Shown: positions 11,238 through 22,855, counted from the first letter of the stretch. The stretch: DNA of 64,000 nt from Macrosoma leucophasiata (GCA_036365455.1 JAWQUS010000016.1:10935001-10999000), one strand, 5' to 3'. A program made the numbers and translations. Notes: generated by a model not told the origin, from the sequence alone.

Positions 11238-11592
11238 CGTTAGATTATGTAAAAAAAGAGTACCAGCTTTTCCATCCAACATTTTTTGGATGCAACACAC
11301 TTTCTTCGAGCTTCAGTTCATTTCTTCTAACTAATCCTGCTGTAATGTTTTATGCAAATCAATAATAACTTCCACTGAGTAGCTTTTGTATTAAGTTTAA
11401 ATTTACACCACGTTTCCATTAATGTTATAATGGCCTAACGGATAACAGTTATTGTGTGATTAAACTAAAAGCTTTGACTGTTATCGAACTCTATTTATTT
11501 CTATCAGATACAATAAAAATATGGTAATGCAAATACCGATTTTGCTTTATTACATTAACTTTATTGGGTAAACCCAATATATATATAGTATG

Positions 11593-11612
11593 GTTTAATA
11601 TATATTAAACCT
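11593..11612. repeat. 20-bp perfect palindrome
   Basis: GGTTTAATATATATTAAACC is its own reverse complement. It is surrounded by three TAAACCCAATA blocks, so the local region is a small AT-rich repeat cluster of unknown origin. Confidence 0.5.
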
Positions 11613-11686
11613 ACTCAAAACGAGATAAACCCAATAATGTATAGTAATATATAGGTATACATACCTACATACATATATTAATATTT

Positions 11687-11966
11687 TATGTCATGAAAGT
11701 GGCAAATAAGCATGCAGTTCACATTGATTTTAAGTGATGACTGCAGCCATAAGCACTTACAGAAAGACCAGAGGTCAAAATGCAGATGCGTTACCACTTC
11801 TGAGACCTAAGGTGTTATGTCTCTGTGCCGGAAATTACAGGGTCGTACATTACCACCTGACCGGAACACGATAGTGCTGAACACTACCATTTAGCGGCAA
11901 GCATATTAGGTGATGCGGTGGTGCCTACGCCCGCGAGCTGCGTCACTAGAGCTCTACCACCAGTAA
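11687..11966 (-). repeat. Family A retroposon, near full length
   Basis: All family A blocks appear from ATGAAAGTGGCAAATAAGCA to GAGCTCTACCACCAGTAAAG. The tail side lacks a clean T run, which suggests an older copy than the ones at 2.6 and 41.9 kb. Confidence 0.75.
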
Positions 11967-12815
11967 AGTCGGGCAACGAATAAGTTGTTTATCGATCATT
12001 ATTCCTCCACTCTATAGGTGTTACTTTTATAGTGTGTGCTAACATTTTGATTGTTACTTGGAAAGATTTAAACGATCACTCAAACCTAACTCGAGTAGAG
12101 TGGAATCTCGAGTCAACGAATTATCCTTCATATTTTGATGCCATCCCTCGTCACACACATGACATATCTAATAAATGAAGACTTCCCACCTACATCCGGT
12201 GACCAAAATATATAGATAGATACTTATTTCAAAATAGGCTCTTGTTATATAACATTTCGATTTGAATACAGGCTTTATCTTTTTCTGGTCCACGCATTCA
12301 CTGCTCACCTAATTTATTTAGGAGTACACATTATTGAACCACTTGAATTATTATATTTTGATAGTTGCTTCAAATATACATAATACTATGTTTTTATGCT
12401 CTTAAACTATCTCTATTGATCACTTAGAGATTAATTATCATTTTTCATATAAATACAATACATTAATTTAATAATAAGTGTTTAGTTTTTGAGTTATCTA
12501 TATTATTACGTTTGATCCTTATTTTTATTTTTAATCTACTACCATCTTCGTCTATTTAACTAAAATATTCAGACCTTCAGTAGTAGACCTTACAACAATC
12601 TCTCTTTAATATGCTGCGAACTGTAGATAAACATTATGATAAATATTTTTTGCGAGTTAAAGACTGAGGATATCGAAGAAACAGTTTATTCCCATCGCCC
12701 TCGAATGAGTTTATTAATGTTTTTCTAAAATTTACAGTAATAAAACTAGATCCTAAAAAATATTTAAATTAAACTAAATAGTGTTACTAATCCCATTATT
12801 TATAAAACTAAATGT
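11967..12815. other. AT-rich intergenic DNA, nothing recognised
   Basis: No coding or repeat signal seen. Confidence 0.45.
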
Positions 12816-12819
12816 ACGC

Positions 12820-13340
12820 GTCTGGGAAATAACTACGTTAAGGAAAACCGACTTCAAAACTGAAAAGTAAAAAATAAGAAAGATGACGGCGCAGCCGATA
12901 AATTAACGAAGCATCATTGTCGATGGTTGGGTGGGGCGGCCGTCGCGTCGTTAAAAACGTTGACTCGATTGAAGCGAGGGTAATTTTATCGTAGCGTCGG
13001 CGCCCGCGCACCACGCTTGTGACGAATCGCTTAAATTAGTAACAGTAATTTAAAATTACAATGATAAAATTATAAAGTAAAGTGAAGAAATTTATAGTGA
13101 AGTGAAGCTAATGAATAGTGATAAATATGTCGTTGCAAGTGATAATTGATTATTGCGGGTATTATAAAATTATAGTGATAAAAAGAAGTGAAGTTATGGC
13201 GACGAATCAATATCTGTTCTGATAAGGCCACCCCTGCGTTTACAAAGATTTAATTGTAATCATATACTACCTACTATTTATATGTGCTATTTACTAATAG
13301 GTTTGAAGTCGGTGCCATCGGTCGGTGGTCATTGTCATTA
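12820..13340. other. Repeat-like block with a GC-rich core
   Basis: AACCGACTTCAAA near 12846 and TTTGAAGTCGGT near 13301 form an inverted pair about 450 bp apart around a GC-rich core (12885-13030, with GGGCGGCCGTCGCGTCG and GGCGCCCGCGCACC). AACCGACTTCAAA-type termini recur in lepidopteran non-autonomous elements, but I cannot assign a family or find a target duplication. Confidence 0.3.
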
Positions 13341-14060
13341 AGACTTGTTGTCATGCACATTAAGACTATCTAGGACGTCAGTGGCAGCCTGGCGCAAGTC
13401 CCAAAGAAAAAAACGGATATACGTAACGTGCGTCCTTTTTAATGGCGACTATACACGTTTAAAACGCGAAGATAGCTTTATTGACTATGTACCATTAGAA
13501 TAGTATTCTTTCAAAATTAGACGGATTATATTATTATGTACTTACTGTGCCGTACATATAGGGTTCGGTATCCCGACGGCAAAAGCTACACCTCGCCCTA
13601 CCTACCTATCTGACTCGGTAGCCTATTAACACTAGGTACTTACCGATGCGATGGACTTCTGCCACGAAGTACCTAGGTCACCGTCAGTCAGTCTAGGTCA
13701 TGGGGGGTAGGGGATCCCCAGAGGAGGGAATTAAAACGTTAATATTAGACAAAGAAAGGGAATAAAGAAAAAGGGTTTTTTATTTGTGTCCTGTCGAGTG
13801 ACCTGTTTCTCTCAATGGCGACGCGTGGATGGTGTCCCACTATGGCAGCCACGCAAAACGCACACACTGCAACCACCGAATCCGATCACCCAACGCGTAA
13901 CACCGCGGCACTACAAGTCCTCGATCCGTTCAGGACAATCAAAACACATACTCCTGATGGCGGATGGCTCGATTATATATAAAAAAATATCCGTAATTAT
14001 GCACACCGCGCAATTACGTGATGGTCCTCGACCCCGCGCTTTTTTTTAACTTTTTTTAAT
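13341..14060. other. Unassigned GC-richer block
   Basis: This stretch is richer in GC than its surroundings and ends in a T run at about 14040-14060. An 87-codon frame at 13786-14049 has no recognisable domain and no splice or promoter support. It could be an LTR or LINE remnant; I do not recognise it. Confidence 0.3.
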
Positions 14061-14765
14061 TTCCTAATATGCGGTTGCACGGCTCACACAAATCCAAATC
14101 TGAGGGTACGTTCGAAATTACGAAAACATAGATAATAAATAACCAGAGTGTTAACACAGAGTAGTTAGCAACTGTACCGAACATGTACAATGCCTTTTGC
14201 TGTCCACAATATGTTATTTCAAGTGTCACATCCTATCATCTTTACTGAACTCTGCCGCATCTTGCAGTTTGTTTTCTGTCAACATTTTATTTCTGTTGTT
14301 CTTCGGACAATATAAAAACAATGTAAATTTGTAGCTTCATGTTGGTATGAGTTCTGGGTGCACGTTTCATACAAAACTAAAGGTCCCGCGTTTTCTATGG
14401 CAGATCCGCCTCTTCTTATGTAGTATTTGTATTATATACTTTTTGGTCAGTGGATTCAACGCACTGTATGACAACTCTGTATACTCTTTGTGTTCTTATT
14501 CCTTTAGTCTGAGGTGAAAGTAAGTAAAAAATGCTCATAAAATAAAAACGAATATGCCTACCTGATTAAAATTTTTATGGGACCATTTGAATCTATTCCG
14601 CATCAAACAAATAGTGAATTACGTAAATCGGTCTAGAAATCTCAACGAAATTGGCGTACATATATAAAAATATATATATACCGGCCGAATTAAGAACCTC
14701 CTCCTTTTTTTGAAGTCGCTTAAAAATAGGCTATCCTTCTGGCCACGAGAATTGTCGACCTAGAG
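14061..14765. other. Intergenic DNA, nothing recognised
   Basis: No coding or repeat signal seen apart from short AT simple sequence near 14655-14685. Confidence 0.4.
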
Positions 14766-14947
14766 CAGAGGTTCCCAAACTATTTTTTTTGTAGACCCCT
14801 TTCAATTTTTCCTGGTTTCGGTAGACCCCCTTGCTAACATTTATATCACTTTCCTATATATCCCATTTTCATTTACGCATATACGTAGACCCCATCGAGT
14901 CTCCCATAGACCCCAGGGGTCTATATGGACCACTTTGGGAATCACTG
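14766..14947. mobile_element. hAT-type MITE, 8-bp target duplication ACCTAGAG
   Basis: The element runs from CAGAGGTTCCCAAAC to GTTTGGGAA-like CTTTGGGAATCACTG, which are hAT-type inverted ends. ACCTAGAG flanks it perfectly (14758-14765 and 14948-14955). The interior is GTAGACCCC-rich non-coding sequence. It is a relative of the element at 19064-19374. Confidence 0.88.
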
Positions 14948-14955
14948 ACCTAGAG

Positions 14956-15835
14956 TTTCGAAATTTCTTTGAATAAAACTCTTGCACTGGGGCCCCATGG
15001 ACTAAACGTTTCGAACCCATATCTCCCTTAATTCTATTTACCCCGTTTCACGTAACTCAAATCAATCTACGAAAATGAAACACGAGATAAAATACGTGTT
15101 TTGTTCAAATGTCTCGCTACATTATATGACTTGGGAAATAAAACTGAAATGCTTGTAATAAAGTGTTTAGAAAGAAATTTGTACAGTAACAATTTTGAAA
15201 TATTTCTTTATTATTCCCTGTAGGTCTCGGAAAGTTTGCTCATAAATGATTAAATAGAGTACTTACAATATTAACTAACGTATTTTTATTCGTTCCAAGG
15301 GAATTGCTAATTTAAATATCTAGTTACTACGTATACAAGATGAACAGATAATATTAAACGTGATTATTCAACGTGAAGCTTTAAATGCTTTCAACGTTGA
15401 ATATATCTACATACTACAATTCTTGACTTCAAAAAACCTTCGAGATCTAAGATATATTATTATATCAGCGCGGGAAACGGCGCCAATCTACATACCATAC
15501 ACATTCATAAATAAAATAAAAAATACACTTACACTCACTGCTCCACCACGTACGTAATATTTAAAGAAAAAGTGCCCATAATTATAATCCGTAACCGTAA
15601 TATATCTCAATGTTGGATGGCAGATATCCCATGAATGTGTTTTAACTCTCTTTTACTGCAAAATGTGACATTATACTTTTATAATTTTTAGTGCTGAAAC
15701 TCAGCCGTGCCTGCTGGAGTTTCAAATTGATTAACATATTACGCTCGACTGCAACGTTGTCGAAAGTCTAAGCGAGCTATAAATTTATGTTCGCTGTTGC
15801 AGTAATGTACTTAAATAATGGTGTATATATAATAA
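14956..15835. other. Intergenic DNA, nothing coding seen
   Basis: No supported gene. A short open frame near 15360-15557 lacks any support. Confidence 0.4.
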
Positions 15836-15925
15836 TGGCAACCCATTTTACGTCCCACTGCTGGACACGAGTCTCTCCCCTTTTTGGGGGGAGAGGCCTG
15901 GAGCGCGAATTGGTGGAGGGTGTAT
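15836..15925 (+). repeat. RTE-type LINE 3' end fragment
   Basis: ACGTCCCACTGCTGGACACG followed by a CTCTCCCC/GGGGAGAG pair resembles the GACGTCCACTGCTGAACAAA end of the RTE element at 54.8 kb. Only the terminal non-coding part is present. Confidence 0.45.
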
Positions 15926-16097
15926 ATATAATTAGCATTAACTGTCCATTTTTGCACTGCTTGCTAGATCAATTTAGACGATAAGTAAAATTAAATTCCG
16001 TGTAATTCTATGTAGCCTTAATTTATTTTCATAGTTGCGAAAATTTTGCAGACGACAAGTACAAATAAACAACTACAACAAACTAGTGCGATTTAAA

Positions 16098-16400
16098 CTG
16101 CTTCGGTAGTCTAGTGGTAGCAGGCAACTACTACTACTACGCTGGGGTCCTGGGTTCGATTCCCGCGTAGGGGACTATTAGAGATAATGGTGTAAAGTCT
16201 CTGATTCTATTGGGATTTTTCATTTTCTGGCAATTTCTCAATACCTCGAAGCTTGGTAATGTGCCCCGAGATGTCAACAGTCTCGCCACCTGTTACATGG
16301 GTCAAAACGTAACCGGCGAATCGTGGGTGTTTGCATGTATGCTTGAATGCATGCATTTACCTCTGCCTACCCCTTCGGGGATTTCAGGCGTGAAGTTACG
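16098..16400 (+). repeat. tRNA-derived SINE (CTGCTTCGG family)
   Basis: The head CTGCTTCGGTAGTCTAGTGG (A box) and GGGTTCGATTCCCG (B box) are tRNA-like. The body carries GGTAATGTGCCCCGAGATG, GTCGCC-like CTCGCCACCTGTTACATGG and AACGTAACCGGCGAATCGTG. It ends with CCCCTTCGGGGATTTCAGGC and GTGAAGTTACG. Copies lie at 20594-20690 and 30061-30394. It was probably transcribed by RNA polymerase III from the head. Confidence 0.8.
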
Positions 16401-16939
16401 TTCTTAATCCTTATTATTAACAGATTATTTTTGTATAGGTACACTAAATTTGCAGACAAAGCTCTAAACCAAGTTATTTTAATTGCCCGATTTTTCGTTT
16501 CACGCCGAAATTTCTGATCCGATTTACGTTATTTCTTTTTGTTAGACCAAAAATAGCTGCCATTAGGTCGAATAAAAAAAATAAATAGTTTGGCCATTTG
16601 TTTTTATTCGCATTTTTGTTAATTTGGAGGTTGTAATATTCACGTTTACCTGGACAACGTTATTTTCATCACACTAAATATTATTCTTACAAAAAATATA
16701 ACGACTTACTCAATAATCGCCACACTTAACGGTCACTTATTATACCTACTAAAGATCTACGACGAGATTTATAAATATTACATTCTGTTTTGTTATAACT
16801 CACTTGTGTTGCGATTATTTAGCATTGAAGTCGGTATATTTTCTGTAAAAAGATTTCTTATTATCCGTCGACGTCGAGAAGTCTTTAATCTTAACAAAAT
16901 GCTTTCGTTCTTGCCATTTAATTATGACGTATAATTCTA
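16401..16939. other. AT-rich intergenic DNA, nothing recognised
   Basis: No coding or repeat signal. Confidence 0.4.
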
Positions 16940-17142
16940 TCTATACTAGTACTCGTGTTATAAAGCTGAAGAGATTGTTTGTTTGCTTGAACGCGCTAAT
17001 CTCAGGAACTACTGTTCCGATTTAAAAATTATTTTAGTGTAAGATAGTCCATTCATCGAGAAAGGCTATATAACATCACGCTAAGATGAATAGGAGAGGA
17101 TAGGTAACATTGTATTCGCGCGAAGCCGGGGCGGGCCGCTAA
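16940..17142 (+). mobile_element. Short non-autonomous Helitron
   Basis: It starts TCTATACTAGTACTCG after A and carries GAACGCGCTAATCTCAGGAA and TATAACATCACGCTAAGATG, which I recognise from widespread lepidopteran Helitrons. It ends GAAGCCGGGGCGGGCCG plus CTAA before T, fitting the 3' CTRR rule. Confidence 0.75.
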
Positions 17143-17564
17143 TTTTTCTATAAATTTACTTTGGTACATTTAGAACATCTTATTAAAAGTTGTCTTAAAA
17201 GTACGTCTGGAATTAGAGAAAGTACTCTATTCAACAGATAGTAATTACATTATTTAATGAAGTTTCCGAATAGAAAACCACTAAATTTATGTATTGGGTA
17301 CACTACCTCAATTTTAACATTCACCAATAAATGTATCTTCATGCCAAGTCCCTTGCGGAGTATAAGTTACCTGGTACCGGTCCTTCATCAATAAAAATAT
17401 TAAAAAAACGAAATAACATTTTATGGTCTTGTTTTCCTGGCACCGTTCCGTAAAGTGAAGTGTAGGGTATAAAAGTAGGTGGCACAAATATCGTTACATG
17501 TTTATGAGGCTCGTAGTAAAACCCGAATGACGTAGATGATTGTTCAATCAGAATAATTGTACTA
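17143..17564. other. Intergenic DNA, nothing recognised
   Basis: No coding or repeat signal. Confidence 0.4.
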
Positions 17565-17677
17565 TTTATTTATCGCAATAACACATGCGAGTGAACTTTA
17601 GAAATTTAAGAAAAAAAAAAACGGAAAGAAAAATTTGACCTCGGGCAGGAATCGAACCTGCGACCTACTTCGGCAGC
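17565..17677 (-). repeat. tRNA-like SINE fragment
   Basis: Leader TTTATCGCAATAACACATGC, an A-rich stretch and AAAAATTTGACCTCGGGCAG plus GAATCGAACCTGCGACC match the tail junction and T arm of a relative of the 7.3-8.3 kb SINE. The head is broken off after the anticodon region. Confidence 0.55.
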
Positions 17678-18069
17678 TTAGTAATTAGTAATTATTGTAG
17701 CTTAGTAATTATTGTGTAGTAACTAAAAAGAAAATGTAGGTAAGTACTATTGTGAAAGTCTGCGCCGAGTCGAGATAGGGCGCGTATTTAAAAGTTAGCA
17801 GTAGGTCACGGAGCATTCGCTAGACGGCGACTCACATAAAACATGTGCTGACGAGACGGCCCCGGCCCGGCAAGAACAAAGTGCACCGTCGGTGCCTTTT
17901 GTCTCATATAACTCGCAGTTTTTAGAGTTCCTCAACAGGAGAAGTGGAGCCTATGAAATAAGGGTTTTAAACGAATATTACTGAGGTCCATCGGGTGGCC
18001 CGTCATAGCCAATTCCGTGGAAACTGTCGGTTCTATTGAAATAAGGTGGAAATAAGGTAGGTAGTTATA

Positions 18070-18254
18070 TCTTAATATATATAAATATCGTGTCACAATG
18101 TTTGTCCTCAATGGACTCCTAAACCACATAACCGATTATAATAAAATTCGCACACCATGTGCAGTTCGATCGAACTTGAGAGATAGGATAGCTTACATGG
18201 CGCTATGACTAATAGGAGAAGAGCAGCGCGGGCGAAGCCGGGGCGGGCCGCTAG
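18070..18254 (+). mobile_element. Short non-autonomous Helitron, second family
   Basis: It starts TCTTAATATATATAAATATC after A and ends GAAGCCGGGGCGGGCCG plus CTAG before T. The interior motifs CTCAATGGACTCCTAAACCA and CACACCATGTGCAGTTCGAT recur in the copy at 31.1 kb. Confidence 0.75.
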
Positions 18255-18760
18255 TATATTATAAGAATTAGTGACGCACACATGTAAATTAATGAATTTT
18301 AAACATAGGAATTCACTTTTTAGGGAGTACCTAAATAAGAAAGCAAAGACTGTGTGCTATTTCCAAAACAAAGCGCTTGTGCTAATGACAAACTTACATT
18401 TAGTTTTATTATTATTTAAAAATGAAACATATTAAGAGATTTTACCTTTTGAAAATATTGCAAAATAGGCCCATGCTGTTTTTTTTCTAATTAAACTAAA
18501 AGATCCCTTACAGGAAAAAAAATATGTAGAAATTGTCGCACTTGATCGGTCTTTTTTTTCTTTTATAAGAAGTAATGGGAGTAATGGGAGTTGATTTATA
18601 ATAATACGATGCGGTACCTAATCATATAATGCTTTCATGATCTTTTTACACTGTAAGAGCTCTATTATGATACACTACTATCACAGTAAAAGATAAACGC
18701 ATACATTCTTTAGACTGTGTTACTACATTATTATAAATCGTATTTTTTGGGCCTATAAAT
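18255..18760. other. AT-rich intergenic DNA, nothing recognised
   Basis: No coding or repeat signal. Confidence 0.4.
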
Positions 18761-18761
18761 T

Positions 18762-18922
18762 CTGGCACAGAGGCATAACACCTTAGGCCTCAGAAGTGGT
18801 AACGCATCTGCATTTTGACCTTGGTTTTTGTGTAAGTGTATATATAGGCTGCAGTCATCATTTAACATCAATGTGAACTGCATGCTTGTTTGCCACTTCC
18901 ATTACATTAAAAACAAAACATT
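18762..18922 (+). repeat. Family A retroposon, 5' truncated
   Basis: It begins within the CACAGAGGCATAACACCTTA block and ends CACTTCCATTACATT plus an A-rich tail. 5' truncation with an intact 3' end is the pattern left by target-primed reverse transcription. Confidence 0.75.
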
Positions 18923-19063
18923 TTGTTGAACCAAATATTAATTCAAGACCAAAATTGAACCGAACATACCGAATGTGTAATGTAATCCCAATTTTCATCA
19001 AGTTTTTAACATTTAAGGAAATTTTATCCCCTTCATTTTCTTTTCCGGTCTAATCATTTACAC

Positions 19064-19374
19064 CAGTGATTCCCAAAGTGGTCTATATCGACCCCTGGGG
19101 GTCTATGACAAATTGAAAAGGGTCTGCGTCAGCGAAAAAAAATTTGGGGTCCATGAAATGAAAATGGATCTCAACACATACACTTATAGTACCAATTTAC
19201 TTACATCTTACCAGTGATTCCCAAAGTGGTCCATGGGAGACTCGATGGGGGGTGGGGGGGAATAAAAATTGGAAATATGGGAATGTGATATAAATGTAGC
19301 AAGGACGGGGGTCCACAAAAAACCAGAAAAAATTGTAAAGGGTCTACAAGCAAAAAATAGTTTGGGAACCTCTG
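19064..19374. mobile_element. hAT-type MITE with internally repeated end, target duplication ATTTACAC
   Basis: The outer ends are CAGTGATTCCCAAAGTGG and TTTGGGAACCTCTG, and ATTTACAC flanks them perfectly (19056-19063 and 19375-19382). A second CAGTGATTCCCAAAGTGG starts at 19212 inside the element, so the left 148 bp are a partial duplication of the terminal region. The internal end has no matching target duplication of its own. Confidence 0.85.
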
Positions 19375-19513
19375 ATTTACACGATACGAAAAGGCCTTAA
19401 GAAAGGAAAAGGAAGAAGTCCTAGTTATGGACACTCCTCGTCGCCCGCGATGTTACATTTACTTTTACGATAAATACCTAGATAGTACATCGCTATTATC
19501 TGTTTACATTATG

Positions 19514-20447
19514 CTGCTTTCTGTTCAACTTATGTCAGGAAAGTGGAAGGGGAACCTCAAGGGATATATTTAGTAGTCATTTTCGTTTGTGAGAACGAAT
19601 TTAGAAATAACGCTTTAGACTATGATCCTCAAAGGTGTAACTCAGCGTGTAGTACTTGCAAGTATTTTAGGGTCGATCTCTTCAAATCTTTCTTAGTTAA
19701 AAATACACGATGAAGTTTAACCATAATGAATCCGAAAATTCAGTACTCTGCTTTAGGTTGGTAATTAAATGAGAGCCGAATGAGATTATACGTTGTCAAT
19801 TATTTCCGATAATTCAAGCGCGTGATTGACATCAATTCAAAGTGTTATGCCTTCCGTCGTTTGGTGATACGATTGAATCACATGTCACAAAATGTACACA
19901 TATTACGTATCTGTTACGCCAGGTTCATAACGGGGTAGAAATATATTTATATTAATTTATAAAGAACTACTTTCATGCATACATACCTTTCCATTATAGG
20001 TATATAGTATTGGGCCAGTTAAGTCCCACACCTAAGAAAAAATATTTTATTGTGAGGGTAATTTGAAGATTGCAATAAGTAGAATCGTGCGGAGTCTGCA
20101 AACATTTAAGTGGACAGTTTCAACCGAAAGGAAGTGTTCTCGACTCGACTTTGCAAAGTTAAGATAGCACTTAAAAGGTAAGAAGGTAAAATACACTGTT
20201 TATTTTTCAAAGGAATATCAACATTAATTGTTTTTTCAAGCTCAGTAATAATTTCTAAAGCGACGTTAATGCACACAAAGTAACCGCGATGCTTTTTATG
20301 TTAACAGTTAATATTATTCAAAGTTAAACATTTTATGCAGTTGCTAACAAACTAAAGCTTGTATAAAACGAATATTTTTTTATTGAAAGTAACAAATGTT
20401 GAATATAATATAGTTTCCATATTAATCTCGCGTTAATTAAAATGCTT
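19514..20447 (+). repeat. Left arm of a 934-bp inverted repeat
   Basis: This arm is the reverse complement of 21922-22855 over its whole length with no length difference and about 15 substitutions seen by eye (about 98% identity). The outer boundary is CTGCTTTCTGTTCAACTTAT and the inner one is TTAATTAAAATGCTT. The arm contains the downstream part of the 84-codon frame found at 22656-22910 but lacks its start. No transposon ends or target duplication flank the arms. Confidence 0.9.
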
Positions 20448-20593
20448 GAACAATGTTCGAGATCTGTATCAAAATCAAAAAGTTTATTCATCATTTGGGA
20501 TTACAAGAATCGCTTATTTATTTATGTATATAATGCACATGAGAAGTACATATGTTTCCAAGTTTTAAAAATTGATAACCAAGAAAAAAAACG

Positions 20594-20690
20594 TCATTTC
20601 ACGACTGTAATCCCCGAAGGGGTAGGCAGAGGTAAATGCATGCATTCAAGCAAACATGCAATCACCCTTGATTGACCCATGAGACGCCCC
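20594..20690 (-). repeat. CTGCTTCGG-family SINE, 3' fragment
   Basis: GTAATCCCCGAAGGGGTAGG, GCAGAGGTAAATGCATGCAT and GACCCATGAG match the 3' half of the SINE at 16.1 kb in reverse. The tRNA head is missing. Confidence 0.7.
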
Positions 20691-20734
20691 GTACACACGT
20701 AGTCGTATCTTACTCTATCGGATCGGATTTAAGA

Positions 20735-20800
20735 TCTTTTTTAGAGTTCTTCCGGCAGTGGGCGGTGGGGTCGTCACGATCCGACGCCGTAACTACATAA
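20735..20800 (-). repeat. RTE 5'-region fragment
   Basis: GGTGGGGTCGTCACGATCCG and ACGCC match the GATGGGGTCGTCACATCCCG block at about 57.98-58.01 kb, upstream of the RTE element. A 5' fragment alone is unusual for a LINE and suggests recombination or internal deletion. Confidence 0.4.
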
Positions 20801-20989
20801 ACATTTGTCCCGTATAATAAATATGTAGTTAGTTCATCCTGTTATTTAAAGTTAAAAAAATGTTTTCCTTATTAAATAAATTATACAAATAAGCCGTTTT
20901 CATAATCATTTTTATCATTTCATGCCCTAAATGATTTAAAGTTGAATTAAAAATCTGTTTCATAAATTCAGACCTCATTTCTGTTTATC

Positions 20990-21410
20990 CAAACAACGTT
21001 TCATAACATTAATGAAATTATTTTCTTGCATTTAAAGTGTTAAAGGTTAAAAATTTAAACCCTGAATAAATGCACTCAATACGGCACTAAGTGGAAATAA
21101 TTAAAAAGGCTGTTATTGCACGCATATTAATTAGCTACCGGAAAATTCTTGTCAATTTTTGGAATGGAATTAACACGTTAACTTTAACGGAACGTATGTC
21201 GGGACGTTTATTATAATCAATTGCTCAATTTGACTTTTGAACCCATTTCCGATCGCTCTCAAATTAATAAATAATGGATTGGAAATCAAAGGCCATTGCG
21301 TATGTGACATCGATGACCACTTAATGTCACAAACATACCTATCAGGCGACCACTAACATGATGCTGCCATTTACAGAATAGATTCGAGTACGAATTGCGG
21401 CTGCCTGTAA
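20990..21410 (+). repeat. Diverged duplicate segment, left copy
   Basis: This non-coding stretch shares ordered blocks with 24740-25170: GGAAATAATTAAAA, TATTAATTAGCTACCGG, GGAATTAACACGTTA and ATGACCACTTAATGTCACAA. The blocks are interrupted by unmatched sequence, so the duplication is old. It lies in the spacer of the 934-bp inverted repeat. Confidence 0.5.
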
Positions 21411-21489
21411 CTACGGTAGATTTAGGTTAGATGCAAAAGAAAAAATGTAGGTGCTAAATTAGTTTTTTCACATATCAATATTTAGGTCA

Positions 21490-21829
21490 TCTATACACAT
21501 AAATAAAATAAGAGTGTCTGTTTTTAATATAAAAATAACCGCTTTTTACTAAATGCGTATGTATGTATACACGGTACATATACCAAAACAACATTTTTTA
21601 CAATTTTTGTCTGTCTGTCCGTCTGTCTGTCTGTCTGTCTGTCTGCCTGTCTGTTTGTTCCCGCTAATCTCGGCAACGGCTTTACCGATTTTGACGGGAC
21701 TTTCACTGGCAGATAGCTTATGTAACAAGGAGTAACTTAGGCTACTTTTATACTAGCTGCGTCCAAGACTTCATCCGGGTAGATACAGAAAAAATATTTT
21801 TTTTCTCACGTGGATGAAGGCACAGCTAG
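21490..21829 (+). mobile_element. Non-autonomous Helitron with GTCT microsatellite
   Basis: 5' TCTATACACATAAATAAAAT after A, a (GTCT)n run at about 21607-21656, the block TTTTGACGGGACTTTCACTG, and 3' GGATGAAGGCACAGCTAG. This copy has lost part of the terminal hairpin (compare CGTGGACGAAGTCGCGGGC at 4.53 kb) and is followed by G rather than T. Confidence 0.65.
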
Positions 21830-21921
21830 GCTATTATAATTGCATAAACATCATTGTCTATCATCATAGAAGAGGTTCTTCTTTTAACATTTTCTTGGTA
21901 ACATTTTATATTATGGTTGTT

Positions 21922-22855
21922 AAGCATTTTAATTAACGCGAGATTAATATGGAAACTATATTATATTCAACATTTGTTAATTTCAATAAAAAAATAATCG
22001 TTTTATACAAGCTTTAGTTTGTTAGCAACTGCATAAAATGTTTAACTTTGAATAATATTAACTGTTAACATAAAAAGCATCGCGGTTACTTTGTATGCAT
22101 TAACGTCGCTTTAGAAATTATTATTGAGCTTGAAAAAACAATTAATGTTGATATTCCTTTGAAAAATAAACAGTGTATTTTACCTTCTTACCTTTTCAGT
22201 GCTATCTTAACTTTGCAAAGTCGAGTCCAGAACACTACCTTTCGGTTGAAAGTGTCCACTTAAATTTTTGCCGACTCCGCACGATTCTACTTATTGCAAT
22301 CTTCAAATTACCCTCACAATAAAATATTTTTTCTTAGGTGTGGGACTTGACTGGCCCAATACTATATACTTATAGTGGAAAGGTATGTATGCATGAAAGT
22401 AGTTCTTTATAAATTAATATAAATATATTTCTACCCCGTTATGAACCTGGCGTAACAGATACGTAATATGTGTACATTTTGTGACATGTGATTCAATCGT
22501 ATCACCAAACGACGGAAGGCATAACACTTTGAATTGATGTCAATCACGCGCTTGAATTATCGGAAATAATTGACAACGTATAATCTCATTCGGCTCTCAT
22601 TTAATTACCAACTTAAAGCAGAGTACTGAATTTTCGGATTCATTATGGTTAAACTTCATCGTGTATTTTTAACTAAGAAAGATTTGAAGAGATCGACCCT
22701 AAAATACTTGCAAGTACTACACGCTGAGTTACACCTTTGAGGATCATAGTCTAAAGCGTTATTTCTAAATTCGTTCTCACAAACGAAAATGACTAATAAA
22801 TATATCCCTTGAGGTTCCCCTTCCACTTTCCTGACATAAGTTGAACAGAAAGCAG
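21922..22855 (-). repeat. Right arm of a 934-bp inverted repeat
   Basis: Partner of 19514-20447. Reading outward, homology stops inside the 84-codon frame at 22656-22910, so this arm is continuous with a start codon that the left arm lacks. That makes the right side the likelier original locus. Confidence 0.9.

Noticed and set aside
10778..11365. Overlapping frames of 73-103 codons
   Set aside because: They run across the borders of a hAT-type MITE with a perfect 8-bp target duplication and have no domain.
13786..14049. 87-codon protein gene
   Set aside because: No domain, start context, splice site or second copy supports it; the region looks like an unassigned repeat.
21524..21735. Protein frames over the GTCT/GACA runs
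   Set aside because: They are translations of a microsatellite inside a Helitron.
19514..22855. Long-TIR DNA transposon with 934-bp ends
   Set aside because: No target duplication at the outer borders, no transposase in the spacer, and one arm continues into a frame that the other lacks; a local inverted duplication fits better. Not fully excluded.
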